This document shows positions 1-5,642 of a stretch of 7,992 nucleotides of DNA, piece by piece. The stretch is from Polaromonas sp. (GTDB lineage: Bacteria > Pseudomonadota > Gammaproteobacteria > Burkholderiales > Burkholderiaceae_C). The DNA lies in NCBI GenBank assembly GCA_023259235.1, contig JAHFQQ010000157.1, forward strand, positions 1 through 7,992, in the 5' to 3' direction. The notes under the pieces are model-generated. The model was given only the letters and a program-made list of their open reading frames with translations, had not been told where the DNA came from and made no database searches. Every line of letters starts with the position of its first letter. The first letter of the stretch is position 1. The translations under genes and the position numbers were made by a program.

Positions 1-1
1 T

Positions 2-916
2 TCATCGCTTGACACCCGCTGCCAGCAGCCGGGCCACAGTGTCGTCAAAAAGGCCGAACAGATCTTTCGCGCCGTCAGTACCCCCCACTGTGAACGCTAT
101 CTTGACGGCTGGAACGCCTGCGTTTTTGCTCAACCATTCCGCAGGTTTTGGATCCTGGTACGCCGAATACAAGGTCATGCGCGCCGGCCTGTTCTTCAGT
201 GAGGCCAGCACCTCCTGCAAATGCGAGGCGGTGGGCTCGACACCAGGCTTGGGCTCGAGCACAGCAACTTCTTTCAGACCCAGCCAATCGTAGAGATAGA
301 CGAATGCCTTGTGCTGTGAAACCACGGCCTCTCCTCTGAGTGGTGCGGCCTGAGCAGTCCAGCGATTGATGGCCTGTTGCCAGCGTTGCGAGAAGTCGGC
401 AAGGCGTTGCGCATACTGGCTGGCGTGAGCGGCATCGATTTGCTGCAGCCGTGCCCCAAGCGCCGATGCTACAACGGCGATATTGCGTGGATCAGTCTGG
501 ATATGCGGGTTCCCGGCAGCATGAACGTCCCCCTGTGAACGGTCCAGCTGGCTGGGTACCTCCAGCTTGCGAACATAATCCGCCGCCGCAAAATTACCGG
601 GTAGTCCAGGTTGAACTTTGGCATTGCCAGATTGTTGCAGCAAAACGGGCAACCAGCCGATTTCAAGCTCAGCCCCCGTGCAAACGACCAGATCAGCACT
701 GCGCGCCCGGGCAATCAGGCTGGGTTTGGCCTGGATCTGATGCGGGTCCTGAAACGCATTGGTTGCCACTGATACGTCTACGAGGTTGCCGCCGAGCTCC
801 TGCACCAGAGCGCCCCATTCGGGCTCACAGGCAAAGACGCGAAGCGCCGCTTGCGCAGGAAACGCAAGCAGCACCAAGGGTGTAGCAAGCATGGCAAAAA
901 AATACTTTCGATTCAT
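2..916 (-). CDS. znuA: Periplasmic zinc-binding protein of an ABC importer (ZnuA-type, cluster 9)
   Basis: Encodes a 304-residue solute-binding protein that should capture Zn(II) (possibly Mn(II)) in the periplasm and deliver it to an ABC permease. Residues 1-23 form a signal peptide ending AQA. Likely metal ligands of the ZnuA/TroA fold are His59 (in DPHQ), His138 (in GNPHIQ), His202 (in SQHKAF) and an Asp near residue 281 (in GGTDGAKD). The His-rich loop typical of many ZnuA proteins is nearly absent: only His132 precedes His138. The ATG at 916 is chosen over an upstream in-frame start at 970 because AGGAG sits 9 bases before it and the signal peptide then begins normally. The upstream barrel gene ends 28 bp away, so the two are probably co-transcribed. 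ZnuB and ZnuC are not in the window. The family is clear; zinc rather than manganese is inferred from three His ligands and the neighbours. Confidence 0.9.
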   Translation of the reverse strand: MNRKYFFAMLATPLVLLAFPAQAALRVFACEPEWGALVQELGGNLVDVSVATNAFQDPHQIQAKPSLIARARSADLVVCTGAELEIGWLPVLLQQSGNAKVQPGLPGNFAAADYVRKLEVPSQLDRSQGDVHAAGNPHIQTDPRNIAVVASALGARLQQIDAAHASQYAQRLADFSQRWQQAINRWTAQAAPLRGEAVVSQHKAFVYLYDWLGLKEVAVLEPKPGVEPTASHLQEVLASLKNRPARMTLYSAYQDPKPAEWLSKNAGVPAVKIAFTVGGTDGAKDLFGLFDDTVARLLAAGVKR

Positions 917-944
917 GATGAATGGCTCCTGAGATGGGGGAAAT

Positions 945-2372
945 TCAATAGCTGTGGGCACCGTGGGCACCCAGACTCATTTGGTACTGCAGAAGGAACT
1001 GGTTGTCTATCTGCCCTTGCTGGGAACGATCCTGCGCGAATTGCACGCGGAACCTGGAGAATTCGCTGGGGCTGAAATCAAACATCAGCGAGTTCTTGCG
1101 CGGCCGGTAATCGGTGCTGGCCAGCGGCACGGTATTGATCCCGTAGTCTGGCGTTCCGGGGTCCAGGCGCTCGGTCCGCAGGCCGACGCGCCAGCGCGGC
1201 ATGAATTGATAGATACCTTGCACATACCAACCCGATTGCACTGCCCGGTAGGCGTCTGTCACATTCGCACCGGTAATGTCGTAGTCGAGGTCGCCGGAAC
1301 GGGTGCTACGCAGGTATTCACCCTGCAGCTTGAAGTTGGTTCGCGTCGCGTTGCCGTTCGGTGCCCATTTCCAGACCCCGTCCATAACCCATACACGGGT
1401 ACTGCCGGTGAAGGCATTGGTGACTGGATTGCCCGAGGTGGCGAGCGCGTTGAGCGCCTGATTGTCGGCCTTGGCGTTCAGCAGGGAAATGCCCGCACGC
1501 CAGTTGTTACTGACTCCGATGTCGCCGCCAGTGTGCGCACTCAACGCGGCCATGCCCGCGCCATTTCTCCCTGTATCGCTGCCCGGGAAGCTGCGCCCTC
1601 GCCCAAGCTCCGCGCCAAGTTCGATGTATTGATCGGTGGGCGTCAGCCAGCTGAGTTGTACGCCGTCATCACCGTATTGCGTACCAAGGAACGCCTGATA
1701 AGCCAGGGGGTTGTCCACGAAGTCCCAGGTATGCGAGTGTTGCGAGTTGAGGTAGCCTACCCCCGAAAAGAATCGGCCAGCCTTGACGGACAAGCCATGA
1801 TCCAATGCGGTGGTCTGGACAAAGGCTTCTTCAACCGACACCGTGTTGTCGGGGTGCAGTGAGATGTTCGCTGCACCACGCAGCCAAGGGTCAATGCTGG
1901 CAGCCAGCCCAAGTTCCGATTCGGCAAGATTGAAGCCGCGCGAGCCCGGACCCGCATCGGTCCCTCGAGGTAATTGAAAACCTGTAATGCCGTAGGTCGC
2001 CGGATCTTTCGACGTGCGGGTATAACCTCCCGAGAGAATCAGCGACAGCGACGGATTGAAGCCGTTGGCTCCGCCGGCAGTCGATACAACCGGTGCAGAG
2101 ACTTCGGAGGCGGCAGGCAGCGCGGTAGCCGAAATTGCCTGGGCAGATATTGCCTTCGAGCCCTGCAATGCAGGTGCGGCGTTGGCCACATGTTCGGCCA
2201 CTACAAGGCGCTTTTCAAGGGCCTGCAAGCGTGCCTCATAGGCCGCGCGCATCGCCTCGATTTCCTGCCGCAGGCTCTGGATTTCAGTGGGTGCGCTTGA
2301 GGCGGTTTGGGCCATGGCGCCCAATGGCGCGGCCAAGGCGAGCGCAATGCTCACTGGCATGAACTTCTTCAT
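945..2372 (-). CDS. Outer-membrane beta-barrel protein of a zinc operon (porin-like, coiled-coil N terminus)
   Basis: A 475-residue exported protein. Residues 1-21 are a signal peptide ending AMA. Residues 28-62 form a charged heptad-like helix (EIQSLRQEIEAMRAAYEARL) expected to be a periplasmic coiled coil, followed by an Ala/Ser-rich linker to about residue 100. From about 105 to the end, alternating aromatic/polar strands suggest an outer-membrane barrel (LSLILSGGYTRT near the start, QFLLQYQMSL near the end), and the protein ends in aromatic Tyr475. Proteins of this type next to znuA are often labelled TonB-dependent receptor, but no plug domain or TonB box is visible and it is too short for one. 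His clusters (QHSHTWDFVD near 211-220, GAHGAHSY at the C terminus) might bind metal; that is inference. The start at 2372 has GGAG 9 bases upstream. Likely role: zinc or zinc-chelate passage across the outer membrane. Confidence 0.75.
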   Translation of the reverse strand: MKKFMPVSIALALAAPLGAMAQTASSAPTEIQSLRQEIEAMRAAYEARLQALEKRLVVAEHVANAAPALQGSKAISAQAISATALPAASEVSAPVVSTAGGANGFNPSLSLILSGGYTRTSKDPATYGITGFQLPRGTDAGPGSRGFNLAESELGLAASIDPWLRGAANISLHPDNTVSVEEAFVQTTALDHGLSVKAGRFFSGVGYLNSQHSHTWDFVDNPLAYQAFLGTQYGDDGVQLSWLTPTDQYIELGAELGRGRSFPGSDTGRNGAGMAALSAHTGGDIGVSNNWRAGISLLNAKADNQALNALATSGNPVTNAFTGSTRVWVMDGVWKWAPNGNATRTNFKLQGEYLRSTRSGDLDYDITGANVTDAYRAVQSGWYVQGIYQFMPRWRVGLRTERLDPGTPDYGINTVPLASTDYRPRKNSLMFDFSPSEFSRFRVQFAQDRSQQGQIDNQFLLQYQMSLGAHGAHSY

Positions 2373-2402
2373 GAATTTTTACTCCGGACGATAACAATGA
2401 AC

Positions 2403-2437
2403 GGCACCCCGGCCGCGCGCAACGCGCCGGGGATGCC
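2403..2437 (-). other. GC-rich intercistronic hairpin
   Basis: The arms GGCACCCCGG-C-CGCG and CGCG-CCGGGG-A-TGCC pair around a CGCAA loop with two single-base bulges. The hairpin lies between the stop of the DUF2946-like gene (2450) and the ribosome-binding site of the barrel gene (about 2382-2386). No run of T follows on the minus strand, so a complete Rho-independent terminator is unlikely. An attenuator, an RNA-processing site or an mRNA-stabilising element that sets different expression of the two genes is more plausible. The structure is read directly; the function is a guess. Confidence 0.4.
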
Positions 2438-2449
2438 AGAAGACAGGAA

Positions 2450-2797
2450 TCAGACCGGAATGAAAGGAGGGGCGCGACTCTCGTAGAGCCGCTTCAGGCG
2501 GAAGAACCAGATCGGGCTGGGTTGGAACCGTGGCGGGTCTGCTGGCCCCATGGTGGGTGCCAATGCAATGAACTGAACCGGGGGAGCACCACCTGTTAAC
2601 GTCGCTGCAGTCAGGCAAAGATTGCAGTGGTCGATGTGAATGGCATGATTGCCGTCCGATTGGCTGGATTGCTCCGCGCGGACGTGCGACACAAGGTGCC
2701 ATGTGGCAGCCGTTTGCGCCAGTGGCAGTAGCAACACAAGCACCAGCAGCCACGCCAGACGGCAATTTAAGAATGTGTTGAGCCGCATCAGCCGCAT
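2450..2797 (-). CDS. Small exported DUF2946-like protein with His/Cys metal-binding cluster
   Basis: A 115-residue protein with a basic N terminus and one hydrophobic segment (about 14-31), either a signal peptide or membrane anchor. A compact His/Cys patch follows: His34, His38, His51, His54, His57, Cys58 and Cys61 (core HAIHIDHCNLC). The rest is Pro-rich and ends YESRAPPF. This layout (N-terminal hydrophobic stretch, HC-x-x-C in the middle, RAPP-like tail) resembles DUF2946-type proteins found beside metal-transport genes; the assignment is from memory of the family. It is first in the operon with the barrel protein and ZnuA, which suggests a periplasmic metal-handling role. The ATG at 2797 has no good Shine-Dalgarno sequence; an in-frame ATG at 2788 is an alternative. 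Function is not established. Confidence 0.6.
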   Translation of the reverse strand: MRLMRLNTFLNCRLAWLLVLVLLLPLAQTAATWHLVSHVRAEQSSQSDGNHAIHIDHCNLCLTAATLTGGAPPVQFIALAPTMGPADPPRFQPSPIWFFRLKRLYESRAPPFIPV

Positions 2798-2810
2798 ATG
2801 AATTTATATC
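2795..2810. promoter_or_regulatory. Imperfect palindrome at the start of the zinc operon (possible operator)
   Basis: The 16 bp CATATGAATTTATATC match their own reverse complement at 12 of 16 positions and overlap the start codon of the first gene of the operon. Zinc-uptake operons in proteobacteria are usually repressed by Zur at AT-rich palindromes near the promoter. This site is in a suitable place and AT-rich within a GC-rich region, but it does not closely fit the Zur consensus I remember. Low confidence. Confidence 0.2.
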
Positions 2811-2902
2811 TTAGCCGAAAAGCTGGCTACCTGTTTTCTCAACCTCGCCTGACTCCGTTGGGTCAGCGCCTGCCTGCCTTGACCCGCCACCTTGCGGCAC
2901 CA

Positions 2903-3190
2903 TCAAGTGAGCAACGCCACGGCTCCCGAAAACGAAAAAAATGCTAGTACCGTTGACAGCAGGATGATGCGGGCAATGCGTCCGTTATCGGCGCCAAAGC
3001 GCTCGGCCAGCATGGCCACATTACTGGCGCTCGGCAGGGCCGCCAGCAGCACCACCACGTCAGGGTAAAACGCTGCAGCGGGTGAAGCACCAGCCTGATG
3101 AGCGCCACCGGCACATAGTCGCCCCGCGGGCTGCGGGTCGTGCTGTTCATCTGGGAGCGCGCCAGTACCGCGCCAATCGTGAACAAGGCG
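2903..3190 (-). pseudogene. Truncated, frameshifted copy of the 3' end of an AEC-family transporter gene
   Basis: Positions 2949-3190 align with 5688-5978 inside the intact AEC gene with 7 substitutions, about 97 percent identity. Two gaps break it: one G is missing near 3059 (frameshift), and 48 bp are missing after about 3084. The fragment holds only about the last third of the protein; everything upstream of roughly residue 217 of the intact protein is gone. The final 48 bp (2903-2950) still encode a compatible C terminus (LAFFSFSGAVALLT, then stop) but match the intact copy at only 30 of 48 bases. It cannot make a working transporter. The fragment abuts a priA fragment on the other strand. 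The relationship is read directly from the sequence. Confidence 0.92.
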
Positions 3191-3457
3191 GCCAGCGTCG
3201 CCGCCCACGCCGATCTGGGTCAGCCGCAAGGCTGGTCCGATGTGCTGAAACAGGTCGCGCTGTACCCCGCCGTGCCTATGAGCATTCAGCGCGTGGCCAA
3301 TGTGGAGCGCGCCCAGATGCTGGTGGAAAGCGCCTCGCGCGGCGCCCTGCAGCGCTTTTTGAGCGGCTGGCAGCCAGTGCTGCATGCCACCCGGGCACAG
3401 CCCACCGGCAAGGGCTTGATTCGCTGGGCGGTGGATGTGAACCCGCTGGCGATTTAG
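3191..3457 (+). pseudogene. priA: 3' fragment of priA (C terminus of primosomal helicase PriA)
   Basis: An open frame ending at the TAG at 3455-3457 encodes 88 residues that match the extreme C terminus of PriA. The pattern is LYPAVP, then a conserved RxxxVERAQML-like helix, SRGALQRFL, and the closing IRWAVDVNPLAI, equivalent to the KVKW-x-x-DVDP ending of other PriA proteins. PriA restarts stalled replication forks and is usually about 700 residues, so the helicase core and zinc fingers are missing. The frame continues upstream to an ATG at 3140, but those 17 residues are antisense AEC sequence. No promoter or ribosome-binding site supports translation, so this is scored as a remnant. A full-length priA is expected elsewhere in the genome. 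Confidence 0.8.
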
Positions 3458-3487
3458 TTGCAGTGACGGTTATTACCCGGATATAAT
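3458..3487 (+). promoter_or_regulatory. Sigma-70-like promoter for the DUF2239-MATE genes
   Basis: A perfect TATAAT lies at 3482-3487, with TTGCAG at 3458-3463 as a partial -35 (18-bp spacer). The -35 begins right after the priA-remnant stop codon. The expected transcription start is about 3494, giving a leader of about 25 bases before the ATG at 3519. The -10 is strong; the -35 is weak (3 of 6), as expected for a regulated promoter. Confidence 0.55.
3473..3484. promoter_or_regulatory. Operator candidate, box 1 (TTACCCGGATAT)
   Basis: The first of two identical 11-bp TTACCCGGATA boxes. It overlaps the -10 hexamer, the normal place for a repressor. The core TTA-x-CCGG-x-TAA is nearly palindromic; box 1 is imperfect at its last bases. 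The cognate regulator is unknown to me. Confidence 0.5.
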
Positions 3488-3502
3488 TCACAAAATTTAA
3501 TT

Positions 3503-3514
3503 TTACCCGGATAA
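3503..3514. promoter_or_regulatory. Operator candidate, box 2 (TTACCCGGATAA)
   Basis: The second copy, starting exactly 30 bp after the first (about three helical turns, so the same DNA face). It matches its reverse complement at 10 of 12 positions. It lies downstream of the predicted transcription start and covers the weak Shine-Dalgarno region (GGAT at 3509-3512) of the next gene. Confidence 0.5.
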
Positions 3515-3518
3515 TTTA

Positions 3519-4166
3519 ATGGAATCACCCAACACTTTATGTACAGCATTTGAAGGCAGCCAGTGCATCGCCACCGGTGAACTCAAGGACGTTGCCCTGA
3601 CTGCAAAGCTCGCCATCGACCGCGCGGCAGCCAGTAGCGCCCCGCTTCCGACCCTGATCTTCAATGACGCAACCAGCGAGATCATTGAACTCGACTGGCG
3701 CGGCTCAGTGGACGAATTTACTGCCAGGCTGGCGCTGCTGCCTGGACACCATGCACGAGACAGCGCCATTGCAGCAGAGCCGGACCCAACAACCGCTGCC
3801 CCCATTGGCCCGGAGGCACCCCGAGGCCCAGGCCGACCCCGGCTGGGTGTCGTGGCACGTGAAGTCACGCTGCTACCGCGTCATTGGGAATGGCTGGGCA
3901 CGCAGTCCGGCGGCGCATCGGTGGCGCTGCGCAAACTGGTCGAGGTGGCCCGGCGTTCGTCCGAACTGAAAGACCGCGTGCGGCACAGCAGGGCCGTGGG
4001 CTACAAGTTCATGTCCACCATGGCCGGGCACGAGAGCGGCTTTGAGGAAGCCAGCCGGGCCCTGTTTGCCGACGACCAGGCGGGCTTTGAGGCGCGGATC
4101 GCCGACTGGCCGCCGGCCGTGCAGACCCACCTGAAAAAAATACTGGCTGACGCCTTCCATGCCTGA
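3519..4166 (+). CDS. DUF2239 family protein
   Basis: A 215-residue soluble protein with the features of DUF2239. The N-terminal domain (about 8-75) reads like AFEGSQCIATGELKDVALTAK, LIFNDATSEIIELDWRG and VDEFTARL. A variable Pro/Ala-rich linker (about 76-103) follows. The conserved block GPGRPRLGVVAREVTLLPRH begins at 103 and continues EWLGTQSGGASVALRKLVEVAR. A C-terminal helical region carries YKFMSTMAGHESGFEEASRALF. The family has no settled function that I know. GPGRPRLG resembles an AT-hook core, and the following strand-helix-helix block could bind DNA; both are inference. The ATG at 3519 is preceded only by GGAT, six bases away. The stop lies 25 bp before the chosen MATE start, so the two are probably one transcript. 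The promoter carries twin TTACCCGGATA boxes. Confidence 0.85.
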   Translation: MESPNTLCTAFEGSQCIATGELKDVALTAKLAIDRAAASSAPLPTLIFNDATSEIIELDWRGSVDEFTARLALLPGHHARDSAIAAEPDPTTAAPIGPEAPRGPGRPRLGVVAREVTLLPRHWEWLGTQSGGASVALRKLVEVARRSSELKDRVRHSRAVGYKFMSTMAGHESGFEEASRALFADDQAGFEARIADWPPAVQTHLKKILADAFHA

Positions 4167-4191
4167 ACGACGCAATCGAAATGGGATTGAA

Positions 4192-5583
4192 ATGAATACC
4201 GCGACAACCCGCCCCCCATTGGCGACGGCAATGCCCCCGGGTTCACCGCGCGTTTTGTGGAAGGTCTACCTGGCATTTCTCGTGCCGATGATTTTCAGCA
4301 ACATCTTGCAGGCGCTCTCGGGCACGGTGAACAACATCTATCTGGGCCAGATGCTGGGCGTGAGCGCCATTGCCTCGGTATCCGCATTCTTTCCGGTGCT
4401 TTTTTTGCTGATTTCCTTCATGATTGGCTTGGGCTCCGGTGCCGCGGTTTTGATTGGTCAGGCCTGGGGTGCCAGGGAGATAGACCGTGTCAGGGCCATT
4501 GCCGGCACGACGCTGATGGCGGGTCTGTGTGCCGGCCTCGCTGTGGCCCTGTTTGGCGGCACGTTCACGGAGATCATGCTGCGCGCCCTGGGCACGCCCG
4601 CCGACATATTGCCGGGCGCGACGGCTTACGCCCGCATCATGCTGATCGCGGCTCCGTTCATCTTTATTTTTCTGCTGGTAACGTCAATGCTGCGCGGCGT
4701 GGGTGATACCAGGACGCCGCTCAAAACCTTGCTGATCTCCACCGCCATCGGGCTGCTGGTCACCCCGGCGCTGATTCAGGGCTGGGCCGGATTGCCCCGG
4801 ATGGGTGTCACCAGCGGGGCTTACGCTGCAGCCGTATCTTTCGTCAGCGCACTGGGCTGGACAGTCTGGCATTTGCGCCGAACCAAACACGCACTCGCAC
4901 CCAATGCGGCGTTCATGAAGCACCTGTGGATTGATCGCAGCATCCTGAAAAAAGTGCTGTTCGTCGGCCTGCCCACGGCGCTGTCGATGATCACGACCTC
5001 AATCGCCGAAATTGCCGTGCTGTTTCTGGTGAATCGCCATGGCTCGCAAGCCACGGCGGCCTACGGTGCGGTGAACCAAATCGTGTCCTACGTCCAGTTT
5101 CCGGCGATCTCCATTGCCATCACGGCGTCCATCCTGGGTGCGCAAGCCATTGGTGCGGGGCGCGGCCAGACCCTGGGCCAGATTGCCCGCACCGGCATTT
5201 TGATGAACCTGGTGCTGACCGGTTCGCTGGTACTGCTGGGCTACCTGTTTTCGCGCAGCATCATTGGGCTCTTCATCACCGATGCAGCCGTGGTGGAGAC
5301 CGCGCAGACACTCTTGCACATCATGCTGTGGAGCAGTGTCATCATGGGCATGTCGATGGTGCTGTCGGGCCTGATGCGCGCCAGCGGCACGGTATTCGTA
5401 CCCACCGGCATCGCGATGTTCTGCATCGCCTGCGTTGAAATCCCGGTGGCCTGGTTCTTGAACAATCGCTGGGGCCTCAATGGCATCTGGGTGGCCTACC
5501 CGGTCGCGTTTTTGTCCATGCTGGCGCTGCAAACAACATACTACCGACTGGTCTGGCGCAAACAGCCGATCCGGCGGCTGTAG
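4192..5583 (+). CDS. MATE family multidrug efflux transporter
   Basis: A 463-residue inner-membrane protein with about twelve hydrophobic segments in two homologous halves. It should export cationic drugs or metabolites in exchange for H+ or Na+. Family marks include PMIFSNILQALSGTVNNIYLGQ (about 32-53), IGQAWGARE (88-96), the first-half motif MLRGVGDTRTPL (166-177) and its second-half counterpart LMRASGT (394-400). Length is normal for MATE. The in-frame ATG at 4159 overlaps the end of the DUF2239 gene and lacks a ribosome-binding site. The ATG at 4192 is preferred because GGGA lies five bases upstream and the protein then starts MNTATTRPP; the earlier start would add eleven residues. Substrate cannot be told from sequence. 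It is probably co-expressed with DUF2239 from the promoter at 3458-3487. Confidence 0.92.
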   Translation: MNTATTRPPLATAMPPGSPRVLWKVYLAFLVPMIFSNILQALSGTVNNIYLGQMLGVSAIASVSAFFPVLFLLISFMIGLGSGAAVLIGQAWGAREIDRVRAIAGTTLMAGLCAGLAVALFGGTFTEIMLRALGTPADILPGATAYARIMLIAAPFIFIFLLVTSMLRGVGDTRTPLKTLLISTAIGLLVTPALIQGWAGLPRMGVTSGAYAAAVSFVSALGWTVWHLRRTKHALAPNAAFMKHLWIDRSILKKVLFVGLPTALSMITTSIAEIAVLFLVNRHGSQATAAYGAVNQIVSYVQFPAISIAITASILGAQAIGAGRGQTLGQIARTGILMNLVLTGSLVLLGYLFSRSIIGLFITDAAVVETAQTLLHIMLWSSVIMGMSMVLSGLMRASGTVFVPTGIAMFCIACVEIPVAWFLNNRWGLNGIWVAYPVAFLSMLALQTTYYRLVWRKQPIRRL

Positions 5584-5620
5584 CAGCGAATCGAACTTCT
5601 TCGAGCGGTCGGGCAACGAC

Positions 5621-5642
5621 AAGCCCGGGTGTTCCCAGGCTT
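5621..5642. terminator. Hairpin between convergent MATE and AEC genes
   Basis: AAGCCCGGG and CCCAGGCTT pair around a TGTT loop with one C-A mismatch. The hairpin sits 37 bp after the MATE stop and touches the stop codon of the convergent AEC gene, where a shared bidirectional terminator would be expected. No T-run follows on either strand, so it would be weak or need Rho. Confidence 0.35.

Noticed and set aside
954..1862. A 302-codon open frame on the plus strand, opposite the barrel gene
   Set aside because: Its translation has no recognisable domain and looks like the antisense shadow of a GC-rich gene. The minus-strand frame has a signal peptide, coiled coil, barrel pattern and ribosome-binding site.
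945..2372. Calling the barrel a TonB-dependent receptor
   Set aside because: No plug domain or TonB box is visible, and 475 residues is too short. A porin-like barrel with a coiled-coil N terminus fits better.
2379..2765. An alternative 128-codon minus-strand frame over the DUF2946-like gene
   Set aside because: It has no signal peptide or domain. The other frame has a hydrophobic N terminus, a His/Cys cluster and a family-like tail.
2903..3385. A 160-codon minus-strand frame that could be called a second AEC protein
   Set aside because: Only its C-terminal part is in the AEC frame. It then passes through a 1-bp frameshift and into antisense priA sequence, so it is a pseudogene by-product.
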